A stretch of 20,956 nucleotides of DNA from Oscillospiraceae bacterium (GTDB taxonomy: Bacteria; Bacillota; Clostridia; Oscillospirales; Acutalibacteraceae), in assembly GCA_031262125.1 (NCBI GenBank), contig JAISII010000070.1, forward strand, positions 1-20,956, written 5' to 3'. Positions 6,315 through 13,117 of this stretch are shown one piece after another. Below the pieces are notes generated by a model that was not told the DNA's origin, did no database searches, and was given only the letters and a program-made list of their open reading frames with translations. Position 1 is the stretch's first letter. The number at the start of each line of letters is the position of its first letter. The translations under genes and the position numbers were made by a program.

Positions 6315-6950
6315 ATGTATAAAATTAAAGAAACAATAATTGTCGAAGGCAAATATGACAAAATAAAACTGCAAACATTTTTAGATGCAAATATAATTGC
6401 CGTTAACGGCTATAGAATTTTTAAAGAAAAGCAATTGCAGCAAATGCTGCGTAAGCTTGCCGACAAAAATGGTTTGATTGTTATGACCGACAGCGACGGC
6501 GGAGGGCAGCAAATACGTGGGTTTATACGCAGCCTTGCAAACGGAGCTAACATAAAGCATTGCTACACGCAGCAGGTGCAGGGTAAAGAAAAACGCAAGC
6601 CGGCAACCTCTAAAGATGGTTTTTTAGGAGTAGAAGGGCTTTCGCAGGACATAATAATCAAGGCACTGCGGCAGTGCAATGCAACATTTTTAAGCGAAGA
6701 AGAACCTGCAACTGCAGAGCAAAACAACGGGCAAAATAATTCTAAATGTAATAAACATGCCGAAAAAATAATAGCCAAACAAGACCTAATGAGCGTTAAC
6801 TTATACGGCACGGCAGATGCAGCCGAACGCCGCAAGGCAATGCTTAAAAAATTGCAGTTGCCCGATTACCTATCCTCTAACGATTTTTTAACCGTAATTA
6901 ACAGTTTGTACAGTTGGCAAAATGTGGTTGACATCGTTCGGGATTTATAG
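6315..6950 (+). CDS. TOPRIM domain protein, RNase M5-like (DUF4093 type)
   Basis: A cytoplasmic protein of 211 residues. Its N-terminal TOPRIM domain has the catalytic Glu in ETIIVEGKYDKIKL and the Asp-x-Asp in LIVMTDSDGGGQQIRGFI, in the order used by RNase M5, which matures 5S rRNA in Firmicutes. A GVEG motif follows, like the GVEH of RNase M5. The C-terminal part has a low-complexity linker rich in Glu, Asn and Lys (about residues 130-155) and then a helical domain (SVNLYGTADAAERRKAML). The ATG at 6315 lies 4 nt after hisF; an in-frame TTG at 6300 overlaps hisF, and neither has a clear ribosome binding site. RNase M5 (rnmV) is the best guess, but a related small TOPRIM enzyme is possible. 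Its last codons contain the rubrerythrin promoter. Confidence 0.72.
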   Translation: MYKIKETIIVEGKYDKIKLQTFLDANIIAVNGYRIFKEKQLQQMLRKLADKNGLIVMTDSDGGGQQIRGFIRSLANGANIKHCYTQQVQGKEKRKPATSKDGFLGVEGLSQDIIIKALRQCNATFLSEEEPATAEQNNGQNNSKCNKHAEKIIAKQDLMSVNLYGTADAAERRKAMLKKLQLPDYLSSNDFLTVINSLYSWQNVVDIVRDL

Positions 6951-6956
6951 TATAAT
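6928..6956 (+). promoter_or_regulatory. consensus SigA promoter of rubrerythrin
   Basis: TTGACA (6928-6933), 17 nt, TATAAT (6951-6956): a perfect match in both boxes and spacing. The -35 box and spacer lie inside the last codons of the TOPRIM gene, whose TAG directly abuts the -10 box. The -10 box is part of a 10-bp palindrome, TATAATTATA. Expected start is near 6963, giving a leader of about 60 nt. Confidence 0.9.
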
Positions 6957-6975
6957 TATATGCATAGCAAAGCTT

Positions 6976-6996
6976 ATGGCTAATAACAGTAGCCAT
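6976..6996 (+). promoter_or_regulatory. stem-loop in the rubrerythrin leader
   Basis: ATGGCTA (6976-6982) pairs perfectly with TAGCCAT (6990-6996) around a 7-nt loop. It begins about 13 nt into the predicted transcript and ends well before the AAGGAG ribosome binding site (7012-7017). It may protect the 5' end of the mRNA or bind a regulator; no T-run follows, so it is not a terminator. Confidence 0.5.
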
Positions 6997-7024
6997 TATC
7001 ATTTTATAAAAAGGAGTTAAAACT

Positions 7025-7558
7025 ATGGAATTAAAAGGTTCAAGAACAGAAGCAAATTTGTGGGCTGCATTCGCCGGAGAATCTCAGGCACGCAACAAGT
7101 ACACATATTTTGCAAGCAAAGCAAAAAAAGAAGGGTTTAACCAAATTGCGGATTTGTTTATGGAAACCGCAGCTAATGAAAAGGAACACGCAGAGCTTTG
7201 GTTTAAGGCTCTGGGCGGGATAGGCGACACCGCAGCAAACCTTGAGGCTGCCGCAGACGGCGAGAATTATGAGTGGACAGATATGTACAAAACCTTTGCC
7301 GAGGTTGCCCGTGAAGAAGGATTCTTAGAAATTGCCCTCCAGATGGAAGGTGTTGCAAAAATCGAAAAAATGCACGAAGAACGCTACCGCAAACTGCTCT
7401 CGAATGTTCAAAAGGGCGAAGTTTTCAAGCGTGGTTCTATTATGGTTTGGGAGTGCGGCAATTGCGGTCATGTTGTAATCGGCGAGGATGCCCCCACAAT
7501 TTGCCCCGTTTGCAAGCACCCGCAATCTTACTTCCGCATTAAGGCAGAGAATTATTAA
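7025..7558 (+). CDS. rbr: rubrerythrin
   Basis: A 177-residue non-haem iron peroxidase that reduces hydrogen peroxide in the cytoplasm of anaerobes. The N-terminal four-helix ferritin-like domain holds the di-iron ligands: Glu19 in AGESQARNKY, Glu52 and His55 in ANEKEHAELW, Glu in AREEGFLEIA, and Glu/His in KIEKMHEERY. The C-terminal rubredoxin-like domain binds one iron through Cys144/Cys147 (CGNC) and Cys160/Cys163 (CPVC). The length is near that of shorter clostridial rubrerythrins. The ATG has an AAGGAG ribosome binding site 7 nt upstream. The gene is monocistronic, with its own consensus promoter and an intrinsic terminator, which fits high expression for oxygen defence. No PerR box is convincing. 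Confidence 0.96.
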   Translation: MELKGSRTEANLWAAFAGESQARNKYTYFASKAKKEGFNQIADLFMETAANEKEHAELWFKALGGIGDTAANLEAAADGENYEWTDMYKTFAEVAREEGFLEIALQMEGVAKIEKMHEERYRKLLSNVQKGEVFKRGSIMVWECGNCGHVVIGEDAPTICPVCKHPQSYFRIKAENY

Positions 7559-7633
7559 TTTTTGTTGATTAATAAAAAGCCTTAATTAACGGCGAGTTTT
7601 TAAGATTTTTTTAAGAAATTTTGCGTGAATATG

Positions 7634-7666
7634 CTCCCTCGTGCAAGCGGGGGAGTTTTGCTTTTT
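7634..7666 (+). terminator. rbr: intrinsic terminator after rubrerythrin
   Basis: CTCCCTCG (7634-7641) pairs with CGGGGGAG (7648-7655) over 8 bp with one G-U pair and a 6-nt loop, followed by TTTTGCTTTTT. It lies 75 nt past the rubrerythrin stop and 40 nt before the nusB promoter, so it separates the two units. The 220-nt gap 7559-7778 holds only this, an AT-rich inverted repeat at its left edge and the nusB promoter. Confidence 0.85.
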
Positions 7667-7705
7667 GGCATAGTTATCAAAGCTTATTTTCACGTTTTTC
7701 GTAGC

Positions 7706-7734
7706 TTGATTATCGAAGTTGAATATGGTATAAT
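7706..7734 (+). promoter_or_regulatory. SigA promoter with extended -10 for the nusB operon
   Basis: TTGATT (7706-7711), 17 nt, TATAAT (7729-7734) preceded by TGG. The same layout (TTGATT, 17 nt, TGG-TATA) drives the sugar transferase. Expected start is near 7741, leaving a leader of about 38 nt with no room for a large riboswitch. Confidence 0.8.
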
Positions 7735-7778
7735 GTTTTTAGAAATTTTAGTTGATTTAATTTATAAGGAATAAAATT

Positions 7779-8240
7779 ATGGCTGAGAATAAAAAGGTTT
7801 CCCGTTATAAAATCCGAGAGCAGGCGTTTTTGCTTTGCTTTGAAAGGCTGTTTTCGGACAGTACCCTTGAAGAAATTGCCGAAAATGCACTTGAATGCCG
7901 AGAGCTGGAATTTGAACCCGAGGTTTTGCAAATTGCACGTTCAATGGAAGAAAACTCCGAAACAATCGATGAAAAGATAGAAAAATACCTTAAAGAGGGC
8001 TGGAAAATCAGCCGCTTGCCAAAGGTGTCGTTGGCGGTTTTGCGTGTGTGTGCATTCGAGCTTTTTTACCGTGAGAGCGTGCCGACAGGCGTTGCAATTA
8101 ACGAGGCAATTGAGCTTGCAAAAAAATACACCACACCCGAGGATGCCGCATTTATCAACGGAATTTTAGGCTCGCTTTCTCGTGGAGAATTAACAGGCGA
8201 ACGCCAAGGCAGGCTGCCGGATGCTAAGAATGACGCATAA
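7779..8240 (+). CDS. nusB: transcription antitermination factor NusB
   Basis: A small all-helical RNA-binding protein that joins NusE (ribosomal protein S10) on boxA RNA in rRNA antitermination. Recognisable parts are the start SRYKIREQAFLLCFERL, the core WKISRLPKVSLAVLRVCAFE with the usual 'R...v..aiLR.a.yEl' pattern, VPTGVAINEAIELAKKY, and EDAAFINGILGSL near the end. The ATG at 7779 has an AAGGA ribosome binding site. The 153 residues are somewhat longer than the 131-139 of well-known NusB proteins because of a charged tail after residue 135. After the TAA stop the same frame stays open for 17 more codons rich in Glu, Asn, Ala and Lys (see the separate entry). It is the first gene of the nusB-xseA-dnaE-addB-addA run. 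Confidence 0.95.
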   Translation: MAENKKVSRYKIREQAFLLCFERLFSDSTLEEIAENALECRELEFEPEVLQIARSMEENSETIDEKIEKYLKEGWKISRLPKVSLAVLRVCAFELFYRESVPTGVAINEAIELAKKYTTPEDAAFINGILGSLSRGELTGERQGRLPDAKNDA

Positions 8241-8294
8241 CCTGCGGAAGAAGAAAACGCAAACAGCAAGCTTGAAGTAACCGCAAAAGCTTGA
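8241..8294 (+). other. in-frame extension after the nusB stop codon
   Basis: Seventeen sense codons follow the nusB TAA in frame (PAEEENANSKLEVTAKA) and end at TGA 8292-8294. Their codon choice (GAA, GCA, AAC, AAG) matches the surrounding genes, and the composition continues that of the charged NusB tail. It may be the fossil end of a longer tail. With so few codons, chance is also possible. Confidence 0.35.
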
Positions 8295-8308
8295 TGAAGG
8301 AAGCTTGA
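8268..8308 (+). repeat. three AAGCTTGA repeats before xseA
   Basis: The octamer AAGCTTGA occurs at 8268-8275, 8287-8294 and 8301-8308. Since AAGCTT is self-complementary, any two copies can pair. Copies 1 and 2 can form a 7-bp stem (with C8267 and G8293), while copies 2 and 3 form a 6-bp stem whose 8-nt loop (GATGAAGG) holds most of the xseA ribosome binding site. The pairing is inferred from sequence only. Confidence 0.6.
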
Positions 8309-8313
8309 TTTAT

Positions 8314-9513
8314 ATGAATTTTGAGCCGACAATTTTAAAGGTTTCTCAGCTAAACTATTATGCAAAAACGCTGCTGGAGGGCGACCCTAAGCTTGCCTAT
8401 GTTTTTGTTACAGGCGAGATTTCCAACCTCAAAAACCACTATGCAAGCGGGCATATTTATTGTTCGCTTAAGGATGAATCGGCAGTTATTAGTGCTGTGA
8501 TGTTTAAGGGCAACGCCCGCAACTTGAAATTTACGCCCGAAAACGGCACAAAGGTAATTGCCCGAGGGCGTGTTTCTATTTATGAAGCAACCGGGCAATA
8601 CCAATTGTATATTGAAGATATGCAGCCGGACGGAATAGGAGCATTGACGCTTGCCTTTGAACAGCTGAAGAAACGGCTGGAAGAGCAAGGGCTTTTTGAC
8701 CCTGCACACAAAAAAGAACTGCCACGTTACCCCAAAACTTTGGGCATAATAACAGCCAAAAGCGGGGCAGCGTTGCAGGACATGATTAATGTTGCAACAC
8801 GCCGTTTTAGCGGAATTAAAATTTTGGTCTACCCGGCAATTGTGCAGGGTGAATTTGCCGTGCCTACACTGATTGAAGGGGTAGAATATTTCTCAAAAAC
8901 ACACGCCGCCGATGTTGTGATAATCGGGCGGGGCGGCGGTACGATTGAAGATTTGTGGGCATTCAATTCGGAGGGTTTAGCACGGGCTGTTTATAATTGC
9001 AGCGTGCCGATTATCTCGGCTGTAGGGCACGAAACCGACTTTACAATCTGTGATTTTGTCGCTGATTTGCGTGCACCCACGCCATCTGCGGCGGCTGAAC
9101 TGTGCATACCAGAGGCAGCTGTTTTAATGAGCAATGCCTTTGACTTTTTATATAAAGCAGAGGTTGCACTAAAAAATATTTTTAACAAAAATCACGAAGC
9201 ACTTAACCGCCACGAGGCAGCAATTTATAAAGTAAACCCTGCCGCAACACTGGCAAATAAAGAGGATAATATTAACTCCATTTTCACATCAATTGCCAAA
9301 GATTTTAAGGCAAAATTAGCGGCAAACTTTGCACAAGTTGAATACTATGAAAAGGTTTTTGCATCGCTTGACCCTACCAATATTTTGGCACGGGGCTTTG
9401 CTGCGGTTTATTTGCAAGAGGGTACGCAGGCAACTCAAAAAAAGCAATTAAACAGCGGCGAAAATATTAAAATAACCTTTTCCGACGGTACGGCGACAGC
9501 TACTGTTACCTAA
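8314..9513 (+). CDS. xseA: exodeoxyribonuclease VII large subunit
   Basis: The catalytic large subunit of exonuclease VII, which degrades single-stranded DNA in both directions into short oligonucleotides. An N-terminal OB-fold (FVTGEISNLKNHYASGHIYC) binds DNA. The catalytic domain has LGIITAKSGAALQDMINV, IIGRGGGTIEDLWAFN and AVGHETDFTICDFVADLRAP followed by TPSAAAEL, all characteristic. A coiled-coil-like helical region and a C-terminal LARGFAAVYLQ follow. At 399 residues it is slightly short for the family. I chose ATG 8314 (MNFEPTILKVSQLNYYAKTL) because the GAAGGA ribosome binding site lies 12 nt upstream; the in-frame TTG at 8305 is too close to it. The small-subunit gene xseB, which normally follows, is not here: dnaE starts 56 nt later. 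Confidence 0.95.
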   Translation: MNFEPTILKVSQLNYYAKTLLEGDPKLAYVFVTGEISNLKNHYASGHIYCSLKDESAVISAVMFKGNARNLKFTPENGTKVIARGRVSIYEATGQYQLYIEDMQPDGIGALTLAFEQLKKRLEEQGLFDPAHKKELPRYPKTLGIITAKSGAALQDMINVATRRFSGIKILVYPAIVQGEFAVPTLIEGVEYFSKTHAADVVIIGRGGGTIEDLWAFNSEGLARAVYNCSVPIISAVGHETDFTICDFVADLRAPTPSAAAELCIPEAAVLMSNAFDFLYKAEVALKNIFNKNHEALNRHEAAIYKVNPAATLANKEDNINSIFTSIAKDFKAKLAANFAQVEYYEKVFASLDPTNILARGFAAVYLQEGTQATQKKQLNSGENIKITFSDGTATATVT

Positions 9514-9569
9514 GAAAGACAACCACAAAATATACTAAATGTAATATATGGCAAAAAAGAGGTGAGTTT

Positions 9570-12500
9570 ATGGCTTTTTGCCACCTGCATCTGCATACCG
9601 AATTCAGCCTGCTTGACGGTGCGTGCCGCTTGAACAGGCTTATTCCCTATGTAAAAAGCCTTGGGCAAACCGCTTTGGCAATAACCGACCATGGGGTAAT
9701 GTTCGGTGTTATTGATTTTTACCGTGCCTGCAAAAACGAAGGTATAAAGCCGATTATCGGGTGTGAAGTTTATGTTGCACCAAAAAATCGGTTCGAAAAA
9801 ACCAAAAGCGACAGCAAAAATTATTATCATATGATACTTCTTTGCGAGAATAATGAGGGGTATCATAATTTAATAAAATTGGTTTCTCTGGGGTTTACAG
9901 AGGGTTTTTATAACAAGCCGAGGGTTGATGACGAGCTGCTTAAAAAGTACAGCAAGGGGCTTATTTGCCTTTCGGCTTGCCTTGCGGGCGAGCTGCCGCA
10001 GCGAATTTTAAACAACGATTATGCCGGTGCAAAAGAAAAGGCGTTGTATTACCAAGAGGTTTTTGGCAAAGAAAATTTCTACTTAGAGTTGCAAAACCAC
10101 AATATTCCCGAACAAAAGGCTGTAAATTCAAGCTTGGTGCGAATTTCGGAGGAGATTAACGCACCTCTGGTCGCTACTAACGACTGCCACTACATAACGC
10201 CTGACGATTACAAAATGCATGGCGTTTTGTTGTGTATTCAAACAAACCACACCATTTATGACGAAGACAAAATGGAGTTTTCGACCAACGAGTTTTATGT
10301 AAAGTCGGAAGAGCAAATGGCAGAAATGTTCCCCAATTTGCCGCAAGCGTTAGAGAATAGCCAAAAAATTGCCGAGCGTTGCAATGTTGAATTTGAGTTC
10401 GGCGTGCGAAAGCTCCCGCATTTTGAGTTACCTAAAACGGCGAAAACCACTGACCATTTTGAGTATATGAAAAGTTTGTGTGAGGATGGTTTGCAACGGC
10501 TTTATAGCGAAATTACGCCAAAAATTACAAGCAGACTTGAATATGAGCTGAGAATAATCGAGCAAATGGGATTTGTTGATTACTTTTTGATTGTTGCCGA
10601 CTTTGTTAATTATGCAAAATCCTGCGGTATTCCTGTGGGACCGGGAAGAGGCTCGGGTGCAGGGTCGCTGTGTGCATATTGCATGGGCATCACGGGCATA
10701 GACCCGATGAAGTACGACTTGCTGTTTGAGAGGTTTTTAAACCCAGAACGTGTGAGTATGCCCGATTTTGACATTGATTTTTGCCGAGACCGCAGGCAGG
10801 AAGTAATAGATTATGTTGTAAGAAAATACGGAGTAAGCCACGTCGCACAAATTATTGCGTTTGGTACAATGGCTGCAAAAGGTGCCGTTAGGGATGTCGG
10901 GCGAGCATTGGGTGTGTCTTACGGCAGCGTTGATTCGCTGGCGAAACAAATTCCCTTCGATTTGAATATGACGCTTGAAAAAGCCCTTAAAGTCAGCCCG
11001 GAGCTTAAAAAGCGGTATGATACAGATGAGCAATCCCGCAACATAATTGATATGGCAAAGGCGATTGAAGGTATGCCCCGACATGCCACAACACACGCTG
11101 CCGGTGTGGTGATAACCGAAAACCCCGTAAGCGATTATGTGCCTTTGGCAAAGAACGACGAAGCCGTGGTTACTCAATTTACGATGACAACCTTGGAGGA
11201 ACTCGGGCTTTTAAAGATGGATTTTTTAGGGTTGAGAAACCTAACCGTAATTAATGACACAGTTAAAATAACACACGGCACCGACCCGACTTTCAGCATT
11301 GAAAACATAAATGAAAATGACGAAAAAGTTTTAAAAATGATTTCGGCAGGGCATACGGAAGGTGTTTTTCAGTTTGAAAGTGCAGGTATGAAAAGCGTTT
11401 TAATGCAGCTAAAGCCGGAGCGTTTTGAGGATTTGATAGCGGTAATTTCGCTGTATCGTCCCGGCCCTATGGACAGTATACCTAAATATTTGGAAAACCG
11501 TCATAATCAACAAAATGTAAAATATACACACCCAAAATTGGAGAAAATCCTAAAAACTACATACGGATGCATAGTTTATCAAGAGCAGGTTATGGAAATT
11601 TTTCGTGAGTTGGGCGGCTATACATTGGGTCGTGCTGACATTGTGCGGCGTGCGATGAGCAAAAAAAAGCACAGCGTAATGGAGAAAGAGCGGGAGATTT
11701 TTATAAACGGTCTGACCGATGAAAACGGCACGGTTGTTGTTGAAGGCTGTGCAAGGCGGGGCGTGGATGAAACAGCTGCAAAGCGAATTTTTGACGAGAT
11801 GGAGAGCTTTGCATCTTACGCATTTAACAAATCTCATGCGGCGGCGTATGCACTTGTGTCGTACCAAACGGCGTGGTTAAAATGTTATTACCCCAAGGAA
11901 TATATGGCTGCGTTGCTTACAAGTATGCTCGAAAATCAAGGCAAATTGGCGGGCTATATTGCCGAGTGCGGTCGAATGAATATCGAAATTTTACCGCCGC
12001 ATGTCAACGAGAGTGTGATTGGGTTTACAGTTAGTAATTACTCAATTAGGTACGGGCTTATTGCAATTAAAAACTTGGGCAATAATTTTCTTCAAAACAT
12101 TATTAATGAGAGAAAAAGCGGCAAGTTTAAGACGTATTACGATTTTTGCAAGCGAATTTACGCTTATTCGCTTAATTCTCGTGCGTTGGAAAGCTTGATA
12201 AAGTGCGGTGCTTTGGACGATTTGGGCTATAACCGCCGTGAGATGCTGACGAGCATAACCATAATTTTTGACGATTTGGAACACAATAAAAGGAATTCGC
12301 TTGCAGGGCAAATGTCGATTTTTGAAAGTGCGGCGGGCGATACTGCTCCGATTGAGCCAAAACTCCCCAAAATGCCGGATTTGGAAGAATCGGAACGGCT
12401 GCATTTTGAAAATGAAGTTGCAGGGATGTATTTATCTGGGCATCCTTTGAATAAATACGAAAAGTATAATAAACACATCAAAGCAGTGAAAATATCCGAA

Positions 12501-13100
12501 ATAGTTCAAGATGATTTGAGAAAATTTAAGGACGGTACAAGAGTAACTCTGCTTGGCGTAGTGCGAAAAGTTAAAACGCAGATAACAAAATCTAATGCTA
12601 CAATGGCTTTTGTTGAGCTTGAAGACAAAACCGGCACGATTGAAGTGATTGTGTTCCCGAACGTTATGGAGACAGCCGGGCAAAGTTTGGTCAAGGGCAA
12701 TATTATTGAAATCGCAGGCGCTGTTAACCATAAGGAAGAGGAAGATGCAAAGATAATTTGCAACGAATTAAAGTCAGCCCCACAGGCAGAAGAGCTTGGA
12801 AGATACATAAACAACGCACAGGAATTAAGGGCTAACATTAAAATAACACAAGACAGAGTGAATAGAAGTACAAACAGTAATAAAAAGCTGTATTTGAAAA
12901 TTGAGCGGCGTGATTCGGAAGAGTTCGATAAAGTTATAAATATTTTGGAGATTTTTCAAGGCGGAACGCCTGTAGTAATTTATATTACAAATAGTAAAAC
13001 ACAGCTTAACCTAACAGAAAACAAATGGGTGGAAGTTAATGATACCCTATTAACTGAATTAAAGCGGATTTTAGGCGACGATTGCGTTGTTTTAAAATAG
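9570..13100 (+). CDS. dnaE: DNA polymerase III subunit alpha
   Basis: A C-family replicative polymerase of 1176 residues. The N-terminal PHP domain starts with HLHLHTEFSLLDG and keeps its histidines, so metal binding is probably intact. The palm carries GPGRGSGAGSLCAYCMGIT, the catalytic Asp401 and Asp403 in MPDFDIDFCRDR, and Asp551 in LKMDFLGLRNLT. The fingers and beta-binding region follow (VYQEQVMEIFRELGGYTLGR). A helix-hairpin-helix region and a C-terminal OB-fold (from about residue 985, VTLLGVVRKVKTQITKSNA) complete the DnaE order. There is no embedded exonuclease domain, so this is not PolC. Clostridia usually have PolC as well, in which case this would be the primer-extending or repair-associated enzyme; the window cannot show that. 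A GAGGTGAG ribosome binding site precedes ATG 9570. Confidence 0.96.
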   Translation: MAFCHLHLHTEFSLLDGACRLNRLIPYVKSLGQTALAITDHGVMFGVIDFYRACKNEGIKPIIGCEVYVAPKNRFEKTKSDSKNYYHMILLCENNEGYHNLIKLVSLGFTEGFYNKPRVDDELLKKYSKGLICLSACLAGELPQRILNNDYAGAKEKALYYQEVFGKENFYLELQNHNIPEQKAVNSSLVRISEEINAPLVATNDCHYITPDDYKMHGVLLCIQTNHTIYDEDKMEFSTNEFYVKSEEQMAEMFPNLPQALENSQKIAERCNVEFEFGVRKLPHFELPKTAKTTDHFEYMKSLCEDGLQRLYSEITPKITSRLEYELRIIEQMGFVDYFLIVADFVNYAKSCGIPVGPGRGSGAGSLCAYCMGITGIDPMKYDLLFERFLNPERVSMPDFDIDFCRDRRQEVIDYVVRKYGVSHVAQIIAFGTMAAKGAVRDVGRALGVSYGSVDSLAKQIPFDLNMTLEKALKVSPELKKRYDTDEQSRNIIDMAKAIEGMPRHATTHAAGVVITENPVSDYVPLAKNDEAVVTQFTMTTLEELGLLKMDFLGLRNLTVINDTVKITHGTDPTFSIENINENDEKVLKMISAGHTEGVFQFESAGMKSVLMQLKPERFEDLIAVISLYRPGPMDSIPKYLENRHNQQNVKYTHPKLEKILKTTYGCIVYQEQVMEIFRELGGYTLGRADIVRRAMSKKKHSVMEKEREIFINGLTDENGTVVVEGCARRGVDETAAKRIFDEMESFASYAFNKSHAAAYALVSYQTAWLKCYYPKEYMAALLTSMLENQGKLAGYIAECGRMNIEILPPHVNESVIGFTVSNYSIRYGLIAIKNLGNNFLQNIINERKSGKFKTYYDFCKRIYAYSLNSRALESLIKCGALDDLGYNRREMLTSITIIFDDLEHNKRNSLAGQMSIFESAAGDTAPIEPKLPKMPDLEESERLHFENEVAGMYLSGHPLNKYEKYNKHIKAVKISEIVQDDLRKFKDGTRVTLLGVVRKVKTQITKSNATMAFVELEDKTGTIEVIVFPNVMETAGQSLVKGNIIEIAGAVNHKEEEDAKIICNELKSAPQAEELGRYINNAQELRANIKITQDRVNRSTNSNKKLYLKIERRDSEEFDKVINILEIFQGGTPVVIYITNSKTQLNLTENKWVEVNDTLLTELKRILGDDCVVLK

Positions 13101-13117
13101 CAGATTGGAGGGATTGT

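Noticed and set aside
5894..6361. Minus-strand open frame of 155 codons opposite the hisF-like gene
   Set aside because: It lies against strongly conserved HisF coding sequence and has no ribosome binding site or recognisable motif.
6941..6960. PerR box at the rubrerythrin promoter
   Set aside because: The palindrome TATAATTATA resembles half of the TTATAAT-n-ATTATAA box, but the second half matches poorly in every register I tried.
7552..7575. 8-bp AT-only inverted repeat (TTATTAAT/ATTAATAA) over the rubrerythrin stop codon as a terminator
   Set aside because: The stem has no GC pairs and no T-run follows; the GC-rich hairpin at 7634-7666 is a far better terminator.
2465..8294. Possible reassignment or programmed read-through of TAA, suggested by two in-frame TAA codons followed by coding-like sequence
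   Set aside because: TAA ends the hisH-like and hisF-like genes, rubrerythrin, xseA and addA at sensible family end points, and no other gene has internal TAA. Separate point changes or sequence errors explain the two cases better.
9531..9536. TATACT before dnaE as an internal promoter
   Set aside because: The best hexamer 17 nt upstream (TTACCT) matches the -35 consensus at only three positions, so co-transcription from nusB is simpler.
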